A DNA stretch of 64,000 nt from Xaviernesmea rhizosphaerae (GCF_001938945.1 NZ_MKIO01000038.1:26137-90136), one strand, 5' to 3'; positions 47,779 through 57,529 are shown, numbered from the stretch's first letter. Numbers and translations: made by a program. The notes: generated by a model from the letters alone, not told the origin.

Positions 47779-48905
47779 CCGACCGTTTCCAGTTCACCCT
47801 GCTCGCCACCGATGGCAAGGCCCGACGCGGCCAGGTCTCCATGCCGCGCGGCATCGTGCGCACGCCGGCCTTCATGCCCGTGGGCACGGTGGGCACGGTG
47901 AAGGCCATGTATCTGACGCAGGTGCGCGAACTCGGCGCGGACATCATCCTCGGCAACACCTACCATCTGATGCTGCGCCCCGGTGCGGAGCGGGTGGCAA
48001 GGCTCGGCGGCCTGCATGAGCTCATTCGCTGGCCCGAGCCGATCCTGACCGATTCGGGCGGCTTCCAGGTGATGTCGCTCTCCGGCCTGCGGAAACTTGA
48101 CGAGCAGGGCGTGACTTTCAAGAGCCATGTGGACGGCGCGCTGCATCACATGTCGCCGGAGCGCTCGATCGAGATCCAGGGCCTGCTCGACAGCGACATC
48201 CAGATGCAGCTCGACGAATGCGTGGCGCTTCCGGCCGAGCGCAACGAGATCGAGCGGGCGATGGAACTATCGCTGCGCTGGGCCGAGCGCTGCAAGGTCG
48301 CCTTTGGCGATCAGCCCGGCAAGGCCATGTTCGGTATCGTCCAGGGCGGCGATAGTCCCGAGCTGCGCGTGCGCTCGGCAGAAGCCCTGGCGGGCCTTGA
48401 CCTCAAGGGCTATGCCGTCGGCGGTCTGGCGGTCGGTGAGCCGCAGGAAGTGATGCTCGACATGCTCGACATCACCTGCCCGGCGCTGCCCTTCGACAAG
48501 CCGCGATACCTCATGGGCGTGGGCACGCCCGACGATATTCTGAAATCGGTGGCGCGCGGGATCGACATGTTCGACTGCGTGATGCCGACCCGCTCCGGCC
48601 GCCACGGCCTGGCCTTCACCCGCCATGGCCGCGTCAACCTGCGCAATGCCCGCCACGCCGAAGACCCGCGCCCGCTGGACGAGGCCTCCTCCTGCCCGGC
48701 GGCGCGCGACTATTCCCGCGCCTATCTCCATCATCTGGTGCGCAGCAACGAGGCGCTCGGCGGCATGCTGCTGACCTGGAACAATCTTGCCTATTATCAG
48801 GACCTGATGGCCGGCATTCGCGCGTCAATCGAGGAAGGCCGTTTCCAGTCCTTCATGGAGGAGACGCAGGAGACCTGGGCGAGGGGCGACATCCCGGCGC
48901 GGTAA
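47775..48905 (+). CDS. tgt: Queuine tRNA-ribosyltransferase (tRNA-guanine transglycosylase), zinc site degenerate
   Basis: Tgt (376 aa) exchanges guanine-34 of tRNA(Asp, Asn, His, Tyr) for preQ1. The catalytic residues are intact: Asp93 (LTDSGGFQVMS), nucleophile Asp267 (FDCVMPTR), and GGLAVGEP. The structural zinc site is not: the Z. mobilis ligands Cys318, Cys320, Cys323 and His349 correspond here to Ser305, Cys307, Ala310 and Asn336 (EASSCPAARDYSRAY and LTWNNLAYY). Only one ligand remains. The protein is otherwise full length and highly conserved, so it is probably active without zinc or with a rewired site. Confidence 0.95.
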   Translation: MTDRFQFTLLATDGKARRGQVSMPRGIVRTPAFMPVGTVGTVKAMYLTQVRELGADIILGNTYHLMLRPGAERVARLGGLHELIRWPEPILTDSGGFQVMSLSGLRKLDEQGVTFKSHVDGALHHMSPERSIEIQGLLDSDIQMQLDECVALPAERNEIERAMELSLRWAERCKVAFGDQPGKAMFGIVQGGDSPELRVRSAEALAGLDLKGYAVGGLAVGEPQEVMLDMLDITCPALPFDKPRYLMGVGTPDDILKSVARGIDMFDCVMPTRSGRHGLAFTRHGRVNLRNARHAEDPRPLDEASSCPAARDYSRAYLHHLVRSNEALGGMLLTWNNLAYYQDLMAGIRASIEEGRFQSFMEETQETWARGDIPAR

Positions 48906-48913
48906 GGGGCACG

Positions 48914-48941
48914 GCCGGCCTGTCCACGAGATCAGGCCGGC
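48914..48941. terminator. Stem-loop between converging tgt and diguanylate cyclase genes
   Basis: Perfect 9-bp arms GCCGGCCTG (48914-48922) and CAGGCCGGC (48933-48941) with a 10-nt loop lie 8 bp after the tgt stop. No T-run is present on either side. Confidence 0.6.
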
Positions 48942-48965
48942 GGGTCCGCATTGCATCGGGCCGTT

Positions 48966-50168
48966 CTACAGCAGTGCCGCGCGCTCGGACGCGACGCCAT
49001 CCTCCGGATGATCGCCCAGTCTCGGCATGTCGCCGCATCGCTGCAGTTGCCGCTCCAGAAGATGGCCATCATAGAGCCTGAAGGCACCCTTTTCGGCGTT
49101 CTTGACGGCATAAAGCGCCTGATCGGCCCGGCTCATCAGGCTCTTCAGCGTCGCCGTGCCATCCTCGTCGATCACGGCCCCGACACTGGCGCCGACGCCC
49201 GCGACGATCGTCTCGTCGATCGCGAAGGGTGCATCGATCGCCGCGATGATGTCGCGTCCCAGCCCGCAGGCCGCTTCGCCCGTGGTGCGCGGCAAGAGGA
49301 CGAGAAACTCATCGCCGCCAAGGCGACAGACGGTTGCCCCGATGCCGGCAACCGCGATCAGACGCGCGCCGACATCCTGCAGCAGCCTGTCACCGGCCGC
49401 ATGCCCGAAGCGATCATTGACCTGCTTGAAACCATCGAGATCGAGATAGAGCAGGGCGCGGCCAGGCGAGGGGACCGGCATCGCGCCAAACACCGTTTCC
49501 AGCGCCCGGCGGTTTGAAAGCCCGGTCAGCGGATCCTCAAAGGCCTTGCGGCGGCTGTCGATCTCCCCCTGGATCGCTTCGATGGCCACCTGTCGGTGTT
49601 GACGAATAATACCGATGCTGACTAGCATGAAGAGCACGGATTGTCCGGCGATCAGCGGCAGAAACTCGGGATGGAGAAAGCAGAAGGCAATCTTGAAGCT
49701 TGCATCGATCATCGCCACCTGCGCGATCGCATAACGCGGCGCGGCGAAATTACGCCCGGTGATGCCGCCGATGGCCGCAAGACCGCTGGCCAGCACGATG
49801 ATCGACAGCGCGACATCGCCAGAGAGAATGACAAGCCCGAGCGTCGTCGACTGGATCATCGCCCAGAGAAGCCCGGTGGCGAAGATCGGTCCTGATGGCG
49901 CCATCCTGCGCTTCACCAGGGCGATCCGCACGAGGAGCAGGACGAAATCACACAGGGCGAGCAGGAGGAAAACGGGACGCTGCGTGGACCCATACACCAC
50001 TAGGGCGACGAGGATGGAATTGACGGCTCCGAAGATGAGCGGCATTCTTGAGGTGAAGAAGGCAGAGCGCAAACGGCGCTGAACCTCGTCCGGCAGTGTC
50101 TCGCCGATCTCCGCGACCCAGCGGAGGGCAGCGTTTCGCGGAGGCGGAAAGGCGCAGGTCTCGGACAT
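48966..50168 (-). CDS. Membrane diguanylate cyclase (GGDEF domain)
   Basis: The 400-aa protein has about six hydrophobic segments in residues 35-200 (e.g. LIFGAVNSILVALVV, VFLLLALCDFVLLLV, LSIIVLASGLAAIGG) and a C-terminal GGDEF domain that makes cyclic di-GMP. The domain shows DPLTGLSNRRAL, LYLDLDGFKQVNDRFGHAAGD and the active loop RLGGDEF. No RxxD inhibitory site is visible five residues upstream, so product inhibition may be absent. Start at 50168 (ATG); a TTG one codon earlier is possible. Confidence 0.93.
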   Translation of the reverse strand: MSETCAFPPPRNAALRWVAEIGETLPDEVQRRLRSAFFTSRMPLIFGAVNSILVALVVYGSTQRPVFLLLALCDFVLLLVRIALVKRRMAPSGPIFATGLLWAMIQSTTLGLVILSGDVALSIIVLASGLAAIGGITGRNFAAPRYAIAQVAMIDASFKIAFCFLHPEFLPLIAGQSVLFMLVSIGIIRQHRQVAIEAIQGEIDSRRKAFEDPLTGLSNRRALETVFGAMPVPSPGRALLYLDLDGFKQVNDRFGHAAGDRLLQDVGARLIAVAGIGATVCRLGGDEFLVLLPRTTGEAACGLGRDIIAAIDAPFAIDETIVAGVGASVGAVIDEDGTATLKSLMSRADQALYAVKNAEKGAFRLYDGHLLERQLQRCGDMPRLGDHPEDGVASERAALL

Positions 50169-50536
50169 CAAGGTCTCGCTATGGGTTCGATTGGAGAGAG
50201 CCTAGGCCACGGCCTGTAAACAACCCGCTGAACTCGCCGCTCCTTCGCCCTAGCAAATATCGTTTTGAGCCGTTTGCTTAATATTCACACTATCTTTTCG
50301 CCGCAGAGGCAGGAATCGGCTGCGTCGACGCTGTGGACACACCAGAAGGCGTGAGCCTGACGCGGCGATGATCACGACAAAGCGCGTCAGATCCTTGTCG
50401 AGTGCGTGGCTGATTACTTTCATCTGTGCGACGGAGCCCATCTGTGCAACCTACGCGAGGAATGTGCCGTCTGGCTGCTAGTGCCAACGATCGCCCACAT
50501 TCCACGGTCCAGCGCCAAGCCACGATGGAATCTTTC
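50169..50536. other. Intergenic region with lower GC before the orphan membrane protein
   Basis: These 368 bp contain the promoter region of the diguanylate cyclase gene (minus strand) and the 3' flank of the orphan gene. A 63-codon minus ORF at 50250-50441 has no recognisable features. Base composition is visibly lower in GC than in adjacent housekeeping genes, especially 50245-50300, which fits inserted DNA. Confidence 0.35.
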
Positions 50537-51022
50537 TTATGCCCTGAAGCCCAGCAATGCCCAGCGGATCGCCAATCCGAGCACCAGAAGTATTACTGGA
50601 GGAAGGACCGCTCCCCAGAGAGCGCCTTCCAGTACTTCGAGGCGAGCTTCCCTGACTTTCGCATCCTGCAGCGCGGTGGCCTTGGGTATGTAAGCCTCAA
50701 TGGCCTTCAGATTATCCTCGTGGACAGAGGCGGCAGGGAAGAAAAATGCTGTCTCTCTGAGCGATGGCTTCTCGTAGGCGATTTCGTATTCCACGAGCAG
50801 CTTTCTTGACTTCAGTTCGCGAGCGGCCGCGATCTTCTCGCCGTAAGGCTCGAGGTACTCCGGCTCTCCCTGGCCCATCTTGAAGCCGCCCCATAAGATG
50901 TAAGGTTTTGCCACGCTCTGCCATGTGAAGAGCGCCACGACGACGATCCAGATAGTCGTCACAACAATCCAGACTCTGAACAGACCTCTTCCCCACGTCA
51001 CCAATACATCTTCTCCGCGCAT
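50537..51022 (-). CDS. Orphan two-helix membrane protein, unknown function
   Basis: The 161-aa product has an N-terminal helix (RVWIVVTTIWIVVVALFTW), a soluble middle of about 80 residues rich in Glu/Lys (YGEKIAAARELKSRKLLVEYE, FFFPAASVHEDNLKAIEAY) and a C-terminal helix (LWGAVLPPVILLVLGLAIRW). Both ends would sit in the membrane with the middle on one side. ATG 51022 (MRGEDVLVTWGRG) has AAGGAT upstream; longer in-frame starts are TTG or overlap that site. Codon usage is less GC-biased than neighbours. No family recognised. Confidence 0.65.
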   Translation of the reverse strand: MRGEDVLVTWGRGLFRVWIVVTTIWIVVVALFTWQSVAKPYILWGGFKMGQGEPEYLEPYGEKIAAARELKSRKLLVEYEIAYEKPSLRETAFFFPAASVHEDNLKAIEAYIPKATALQDAKVREARLEVLEGALWGAVLPPVILLVLGLAIRWALLGFRA

Positions 51023-51395
51023 TGCGGGGATCATCCTTAAAAAGACGAAAGTCGGCAATAGGCGCTAAAACTCTGGGTTTCGATGATGGCAGCAGCCATC
51101 TCTCGGGGAGGTCATTGCATCGGCGAGGTTGCGAGGTTGCTATGCACGGACCCTCCGCGCACGCCTTCGAACCTCTTCTCATGGAAATCCTGGCGCTAGC
51201 CCGACGGTGGCATTGCATGAAGAGGCGAGACTGTCGCATCTCCAACTGGCCCAATTATCGCATTACTAAATAGAATGTACCCGCTACAAAACCGGCTCAC
51301 ATAATCTAGGTTATGGAACAAAACTCTTCGCCGAAAGCCTGAATTGCGACCGGGCCATCGGCTTGCAGGCCGCCGCGCCAGGCCCGCACACTATC
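51023..51395. other. Intergenic region between orphan membrane gene and VOC gene
   Basis: No supported gene in these 373 bp. Short plus and minus ORFs here lack protein-like composition. The segment 51250-51330 is AT-rich (CATTACTAAATAGAATGTAC) and may carry the orphan gene's promoter or be part of an inserted segment. Confidence 0.35.
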
Positions 51396-51953
51396 TCAAC
51401 CCTCCGCCTTTCTTGGATCCCATAGCAGGATCTCCGCATCGCGGGCGTAGGCCATGCCCTCGGGATAGCTGATGACCTCGAGGTTCAGGCCCCAGGGCGC
51501 CTGAAAATAAAGGATCGTCTGCCCGGCGATCGGTCCCTCGGTGATCGGGATCGGACCCAGCCGGGTCGCGACGCCTTGCGCGTCGAGATAGGCTTTCGCC
51601 GCCGTGATGTCGCGCACATAGAGGCCGAGATGGAAGGCGCCGATGTCGCTGTTCTTCAGCGCCGGGCGCTGCTGGTCCGGTGCCGAATATTGGAACAGCT
51701 CGATATTGGAGCCGCGGCCGGTGCGGATCATCGCCACGCGTTCGATGCGCGCGCGCGGATGCACGCCGAGCGCATCGGCCATGAAGCTGCCTTCGTCATC
51801 GGCGATCGGCCCGAAGGTCAGCACGCGAGGACAGCCAAGCACGCCGGCGAAAAAGGCAACGGCCTCATCGAGATCGGGCACGGTCAGGCCGACATGGTCG
51901 AGACCGACAAGCCCGGGCAGTTGCATGGCGGTGTCTTTCGCGGTGCATGTCAT
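51396..51953 (-). CDS. VOC (glyoxalase/epimerase/dioxygenase) superfamily metalloenzyme
   Basis: The 185-aa protein contains two beta-alpha-beta-beta-beta modules. Possible metal ligands are His in GLDHVGLTV, Glu in NIELFQY, His in GAFHLGLYV and Glu in LNLEVISYP, the H-E-H-E set of glyoxalase I or methylmalonyl-CoA epimerase-like enzymes. Reaction unknown. AAGGAGAGCG precedes the ATG. It lies 42 bp after the last ABC transporter gene on the same strand and is probably the distal gene of that operon. Confidence 0.85.
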   Translation of the reverse strand: MTCTAKDTAMQLPGLVGLDHVGLTVPDLDEAVAFFAGVLGCPRVLTFGPIADDEGSFMADALGVHPRARIERVAMIRTGRGSNIELFQYSAPDQQRPALKNSDIGAFHLGLYVRDITAAKAYLDAQGVATRLGPIPITEGPIAGQTILYFQAPWGLNLEVISYPEGMAYARDAEILLWDPRKAEG

Positions 51954-51995
51954 GGTCGCTCTCCTTGCGGCAATTGGTGGAGTTCTGCGGCACGG

Positions 51996-52844
<849 letters not shown>

Positions 52845-52845
52845 G

Positions 52846-53715
52846 TCAGGCACGCTCCGTCTGCTCGATATCCTGGCGCAATTGTCGGAAAATGGCGTCG
52901 GGCACCGGCGTCAGACTGGCTTCCGGCCGGTCATAGCGCGGGCCTGCGGCAATCAGCGCCCGTGTATAGGGGTGGGCCGGGCGCTCCAGCATCGCTGCCG
53001 TGGTGCCGGCCTCGATTACCTTGCCGGCATAGAGCAGGGTGACGCTGTCACAGATCTTGGCCACCACGCCGAGATCATGGGTGACGAAAATCACCGCCGT
53101 GTCATGGGCCCGCTGCATCCGGCGGATCAGCCGAAGAATTTCTTTCTGCACGGTGACGTCGAGCGCGGTCGTCGGCTCGTCGGCCACCACCAGCTTCGGC
53201 CCGGGGGCAAAGGCGGCGGCGATCAGGATACGCTGGCGCATGCCGCCGGAAAGCTGATGCGGATAGCTTGCCAGAACCCGCTCGGGATCGCGGATCTGCA
53301 CCTCCTCCAGGAGTGCTAGCGCCCTCGCCCGCGCCGCCGCCGCGCTCAGCCCGAGCCGCAGCCGCAGCCCGTCCGTCAGCTGCCCCTCGATCCGCCGCGA
53401 CGGGTTGAGCGCCGTCTGCGGATCCTGCGGAATGAGCGTGATCTCCCGGCCCATGATGTCGCGCAGCGCGCGCGGCGGCAGGGTCAGAAGGTCGCGCTCC
53501 TCGAAACGGACGCTGCCGCCGGTAACCTTCACCGTGCGCGGCAGGATGCCGAGAACGGCCTTGGCAATGGTGGACTTGCCGGCGCCGGACTCGCCCACCA
53601 GCCCATGCACCTCGCCGGGGCGAAGGTCGAGCGAGACGGCGCGCAGAACCGGCTGATGCGCCTCGCGCGTGGAAACGGCGCTGAGCGCTTTTATCGACAG
53701 AAGCGGAGAGGTCAT
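52846..53715 (-). CDS. Peptide/solute ABC importer ATPase, first subunit (DppD/OppD-like)
   Basis: The 289-aa ATPase shows Walker A GESGAGKSTIAKAVLGIL, Q-loop LIPQDPQTALNPSRRIE, signature LSGGMRQRILIAAAF, Walker B KLVVADEPTTALDVTVQ and switch VTHDLGVV. The C-terminal PAHPYTRALI is typical of DppD/OppD. ATG 53715 overlaps the stop of the permease gene upstream by 4 bp. The longer open frame to 54231 is only a shadow in the permease. Confidence 0.92.
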   Translation of the reverse strand: MTSPLLSIKALSAVSTREAHQPVLRAVSLDLRPGEVHGLVGESGAGKSTIAKAVLGILPRTVKVTGGSVRFEERDLLTLPPRALRDIMGREITLIPQDPQTALNPSRRIEGQLTDGLRLRLGLSAAAARARALALLEEVQIRDPERVLASYPHQLSGGMRQRILIAAAFAPGPKLVVADEPTTALDVTVQKEILRLIRRMQRAHDTAVIFVTHDLGVVAKICDSVTLLYAGKVIEAGTTAAMLERPAHPYTRALIAAGPRYDRPEASLTPVPDAIFRQLRQDIEQTERA

Positions 53716-54599
53716 CGGCGCATCACCGGGTCGAGGGCCAGGCGCAGGCCATTGCCCAGCTGGTTGAAGGCAAGCACGGTGGAAAACAGCGCGATCAGCG
53801 GAAAGACCAGAACCCACCAGCCCTGATAGACGATCTGGCGCCCCTGGGCGATCATGCCGCCCCAGGTCGGCGTGTCCGAGGACAGCGAGAGGCCGACGAA
53901 GGAGAGGATCGCCTCGACCGTGACGGCAATGCCCATTTCCAGGCTGACCAGCGCCAGCAGAATCGGCACCACATTGGGCAGGATCTCCCGCAGGAGAATA
54001 TGTGGCCTGGAAAAGCCGACGGTCTCGGCGGCCGTAACATAATCGAGCCCGGCCTGGCGGATCGTTTCCGCCCGCACCACGCGGCAGAAGCGGGTCCAGT
54101 CGATGATGACGATGGCCGCGATCACCGAATGCAGTCCGGGGCCGAAGACGGCGACCAGCAGCACCGAGAGAAGAACCGGCGGAAAGGACATCCAGATGTC
54201 CACCAGCCGGGAGACGATCCGGTCGGTCCAACCGCGATAGAAGCCGGCGGCAAGGCCCAGCGCCGTGCCGATCAGCGCCGACAGGCTGGCGGCGACGAAG
54301 GCGACGATCAGCGCGATGCGGGTGCCATGGAGGATGCGCGACAGCACGTCGCGGCCGAGATCGTCGGTTCCCAGGAGATAGCCGGCTTCCGCGCCGTCGA
54401 AGCCTGCCGGCGGCAGCGTGCCGAGCATCAGGTCCTGTTCGAGCGGATCCTTCGGTGCGATCACCGGCGCGAGCAAGGCGATGGCGATCATCAGCAGGAC
54501 GAAGCCGCCGCCGAAGAGGACGCGCGGTTCGCCGAGAAGCGCGCGCAGGGTCTTGCCCCCTGCGCGGGAAAAGGCTGGGGAGAGAGCGGCGTCAGCCAT
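53712..54599 (-). CDS. Peptide/solute ABC importer permease C
   Basis: This 295-aa DppC-like permease has an N-terminal helix (FGGGFVLLMIAIALLAPVI), the Asp-rich LGTDDLGRDVLSRILHGTR that marks DppC proteins, and the EAA motif region YVTAAETVGFSRPHILLREILPN. ATG 54599 (MADAALSPAF) is chosen since codons upstream overlap the permease B gene in another frame. It overlaps both neighbours by a few bases. Confidence 0.92.
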   Translation of the reverse strand: MADAALSPAFSRAGGKTLRALLGEPRVLFGGGFVLLMIAIALLAPVIAPKDPLEQDLMLGTLPPAGFDGAEAGYLLGTDDLGRDVLSRILHGTRIALIVAFVAASLSALIGTALGLAAGFYRGWTDRIVSRLVDIWMSFPPVLLSVLLVAVFGPGLHSVIAAIVIIDWTRFCRVVRAETIRQAGLDYVTAAETVGFSRPHILLREILPNVVPILLALVSLEMGIAVTVEAILSFVGLSLSSDTPTWGGMIAQGRQIVYQGWWVLVFPLIALFSTVLAFNQLGNGLRLALDPVMRR

Positions 54600-55596
54600 G
54601 GGCCTGCCTCGGGTCGAGCAGCACGGCGAGCGCATCCGTGGCGATGTTGATGAGGATGAACAGCGCGCCGAAGATCAGCACGATGCCCTGGATCAGCGGC
54701 AGGTCGCGGTTGATCACCGCATCGATCGCCATATTGCCGAGGCCGGGATAGGCGAAGATCCGCTCAATGATGACGGTGCCGCCGATCATGAAGGTGAACT
54801 GAACGCCCGTCAGCGTCAGCGTCGGGCCCACCGCATTGCGAAGCGCCTCCTGCAGGACGAGCCGCAGCGGCGACATGCCCTTGAGCCGCGCGAGCAGCAC
54901 GTAATCCTGCCCCATGGCTTCCAGAAGCGATTCCTTCAGGATGCGGGCGACGATGGCGGCCAGCGGCAGGCCGAGCGCCAGCACCGGCATGACCATATGC
55001 GCCACCAGATCGCTAAACGTGGCGAAGTCGAGCCGGACAAGGCTTTCGAGCAGGTAGAAGGGTGTGACGAAGGCCGGCGCACTGGCCGGGTCCAGCCGGC
55101 CGGACAAAGGCAGGACCGGAAAGGCCACGCCGAGCACGAGCACCAACGCCAGCGCCCAGACGAAATCGGGGACGGCCAGAAAGAGGCCGTTCAAGAACTC
55201 GAAGACAGCCTCCAGCGGCGTGCGGCGCAGGAGCGTGGTGATGACCGCAATCGTCCCTCCAGCCAGAACGCCGAAGACGAGCGCGGCGAAGGCCAGTTCC
55301 AGCGTGGCCGGCAGGCGCTCGCCGATCAGTTCCACCACGTCGCGACGCAGCGAGATCGACGCGCCGAAATCGCCTGCCGTCACCGCCTTGAACCAGATCA
55401 CGAATTGCTGGAACAGGCCGAGATCCAGCCCGTAGCGGGCACGCAGGGCGGCGATATCGGCCGGCGTAGCGCTCGGCGAGATCATCATCGCGACGGGATC
55501 GCCCGGCACGATGCGCAGGAGGCAGAAGATCACGATGGCCACGCCGATCAGCGTGACGAACGCGGTCAGCATTCTGCCGAGAAGATGATGAAGCAT
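54592..55596 (-). CDS. Peptide/solute ABC importer permease B
   Basis: This 334-aa DppB-like permease has six helices. Landmarks: N-terminal MLHHLLGRMLTAFVTLIGVA, RIVPGDPVAMMI, the EAA loop DYVLLARLKGMSPLRLVLQEALRNA and the FAYPGLGNMAIDAVINRDLPLIQG C-terminal motif. It overlaps permease C by 8 bp and lies 161 bp downstream of the binding-protein gene. Confidence 0.93.
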   Translation of the reverse strand: MLHHLLGRMLTAFVTLIGVAIVIFCLLRIVPGDPVAMMISPSATPADIAALRARYGLDLGLFQQFVIWFKAVTAGDFGASISLRRDVVELIGERLPATLELAFAALVFGVLAGGTIAVITTLLRRTPLEAVFEFLNGLFLAVPDFVWALALVLVLGVAFPVLPLSGRLDPASAPAFVTPFYLLESLVRLDFATFSDLVAHMVMPVLALGLPLAAIVARILKESLLEAMGQDYVLLARLKGMSPLRLVLQEALRNAVGPTLTLTGVQFTFMIGGTVIIERIFAYPGLGNMAIDAVINRDLPLIQGIVLIFGALFILINIATDALAVLLDPRQAHG

Positions 55597-55757
55597 CAGG
55601 GGACACCGGGCGCAGCGCTTGAAGGGGAAAGGACGTCCGAAGCGGCGGGGTCAAAGCCGCGCAGGCGGGCTGCCCGCATGGCAGAGCGAGGCTCCCCTCA
55701 CCGCTTCGGAAAGACGATGGCCAGAGGCGCGGCCCTTCAAGGCCACGCTTGGCCGGC

Positions 55758-57299
55758 TCAGACCTTGGCCTTGGAGACCAGGCCCGGCTCCAGCGCGCTG
55801 GAGACGTTGGGCGTCACCGACAGGCCGGCCTTGAACACGATCGGCTGCACATATTGCAGGAGCGGGATCACATAGCCCTCCTGGGCAATATACGCGTCAA
55901 CCGCCTTCCAGCCCGCGATCCGCCTGGCCTCGTCCTTCTCAGTCCAGAGCGGCCCGATCTTCGCGTCGAGATCATCGCTTTTCCAGGCCGAATGCGGCGA
56001 CTTGGAAAACATGGAGAAGCCGGTGGAGGTGGCGGGATCGCCGATGGCATTGCCCCAATTGTAGAAGGCGGCCGGCGCGAGCTTGTGGCCGGCGCGCAGT
56101 TCGTAATGCTTGGCGATCTCGTAGACCTCGATCTCGGCCTCGATCCCGACCTTGCGCCACATGCCGACGATCGCCTGGATCATCTCATAATCCTTCGGCT
56201 TCAGTCCGCGCGTGGTCTGGATGGTGAAGCGCGCCGGCTTGTCCTTGGAAAAGCCTGAGGCGGCCAGCAGCGCCGCCGCCTTCTTCGGGTCGTAACCGAC
56301 CTTGATCGACGGATCATAGGCAATGTATTGCGGCGCCTCCAGCGTGTCGATCGCCTGGCCGTAGCCGCGCAACAGCTTCTTGATGATCCCGTCCTTGTCG
56401 ATGGCATGATGGGCCGCCAGGCGGACATTCTTGTCCAGCATCACGTCGCGGTTGGTGATGAAGATCATGCCGATGTCGGAGATGGGCGTGGACACGCCCT
56501 TGAGCCCGGACTTGCCCTTGAGACGATCGAACTCCTCGAAGGGAATTTCCAGCGTTACATCGGAGGAGCCCGATTCGATCTCGGCCACGCGGCTGGTCGC
56601 ATCGGTCACGAACTTGAAGATGACGGTCTCGAAGGCCGGCTTCTCGCCCCAATAGTCGGGATTGGCCTTCAGCCGCAGGAAGGCGTTGCCCTCATAGGCA
56701 TCGACCTTGTAGGGGCCGGTGCCAATCGGCTTCTTCTCGAAACCTTCCGCGCCGACCTTTTCATAATAGGCCTTGGGCATGACATAGCCGGTGAGATAGG
56801 CCATCCACTTGAAAATGGTCGGATCGAAGCTCTTTACCTCCCCTTCGATGCGCTGACCATTGACGGTGAAATTGCCGATCGAGGCCCAGACACCGGAGAC
56901 GGGATTGCCGGTCTCGGGCTTGCCGGCGCGCTCCAGCGACCAGACGACGTCCTCCGGCGTCAAGGGCGTGCCATCATGCCACGTCACGCCGCTGCGCACC
57001 TCCATGAAGACCCTGGTCTTGTCCTCGTTCCAGCCCCAGGCCGTCAGAAGGCCGGGCTTGAAGGAGAGGTCCGGCGCCTGGCCGATATATTGGTCGAACA
57101 CCGCGCGGTAGATCGCCTGGATGGTCGGGTTGACCGCCGAGGGGCCGACCGTGCCGTCGAAGGACGGCAAATTGGAATTGAAGGCGATCGTCAGCGTCGA
57201 ACTGTCGGCGCCGGCGAGGCGGACATTGCCCACCAGAATCGCGGCCAAAAGACTTCCTGCACCGAGCCCGAGAGCCCGGCGGCGTGTGATGTCGGTCAT
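55758..57299 (-). CDS. Periplasmic solute-binding protein, family 5 (DppA-like), Tat-type signal
   Basis: This 513-aa binder begins MTDITRRRALGLGAGSLLAA, a twin-arginine signal followed by a hydrophobic stretch. Family 5 features: VTWHDGTPLTPEDVVWSLE, KPIGTGPYKVDAYE, DIGMIFITNRDVMLDKNVRLAAHHAID. It is the first gene of a binder-permease-permease-ATPase-ATPase operon. Ligand unknown; di- or oligopeptides are usual, but opines and aromatic compounds are also carried by this family. Its promoter overlaps a putative operator. Confidence 0.93.
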   Translation of the reverse strand: MTDITRRRALGLGAGSLLAAILVGNVRLAGADSSTLTIAFNSNLPSFDGTVGPSAVNPTIQAIYRAVFDQYIGQAPDLSFKPGLLTAWGWNEDKTRVFMEVRSGVTWHDGTPLTPEDVVWSLERAGKPETGNPVSGVWASIGNFTVNGQRIEGEVKSFDPTIFKWMAYLTGYVMPKAYYEKVGAEGFEKKPIGTGPYKVDAYEGNAFLRLKANPDYWGEKPAFETVIFKFVTDATSRVAEIESGSSDVTLEIPFEEFDRLKGKSGLKGVSTPISDIGMIFITNRDVMLDKNVRLAAHHAIDKDGIIKKLLRGYGQAIDTLEAPQYIAYDPSIKVGYDPKKAAALLAASGFSKDKPARFTIQTTRGLKPKDYEMIQAIVGMWRKVGIEAEIEVYEIAKHYELRAGHKLAPAAFYNWGNAIGDPATSTGFSMFSKSPHSAWKSDDLDAKIGPLWTEKDEARRIAGWKAVDAYIAQEGYVIPLLQYVQPIVFKAGLSVTPNVSSALEPGLVSKAKV

Positions 57300-57357
57300 G
57301 GAAAGACTCCGTTGTTCCCCTGGAGATCATCGGCGGCCTTGAGCCGCTCATGCTTTA

Positions 57358-57371
57358 TTTGAAGCCTAAAA
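57358..57371. promoter_or_regulatory. Operator-like palindrome near the importer promoter
   Basis: TTTGAAGCCTAAAA is a near-palindrome that shares 11 bp (AAGCCTAAAAT) with the inverted copy at 57529-57539. It overlaps the candidate -10 of the importer operon, a position that fits repression. Confidence 0.5.
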
Positions 57372-57497
57372 TGAATCTTGGGATTTCGGCAAGCCTTTTT
57401 TTGATGCTTGCTGCAAAAGTCCGGATTTATGCTGCGAATGCGAATTTTATATGCATATGCACAGGATTTGGTGGTCAGAAGCACATAATATATGCAG

Positions 57498-57511
57498 CTT
57501 AAGCCATAAAA
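57498..57511. promoter_or_regulatory. Third, imperfect operator-like site
   Basis: CTTAAGCCATAAAA has one extra base relative to the other two sites. Together with them it points to several binding positions for one regulator. Confidence 0.35.
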
Positions 57512-57529
57512 TGGGCCATAAATCATTTA

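Noticed and set aside
50170..50200. GGTTCGATT string resembling a tRNA T-loop
   Set aside because: No acceptor, D or anticodon stems can be drawn around it.
50250..50441. 63-codon minus ORF downstream of the cyclase gene promoter
   Set aside because: No ribosome site, no recognisable domain, and composition typical of random sequence; kept only as part of the intergenic description.
52846..54231. 461-codon ORF that appears to fuse a permease and an ATPase
   Set aside because: Only the C-terminal 289 codons encode the ATPase; the rest is permease C in a wrong frame, and an ATGA overlap marks the real start at 53715.
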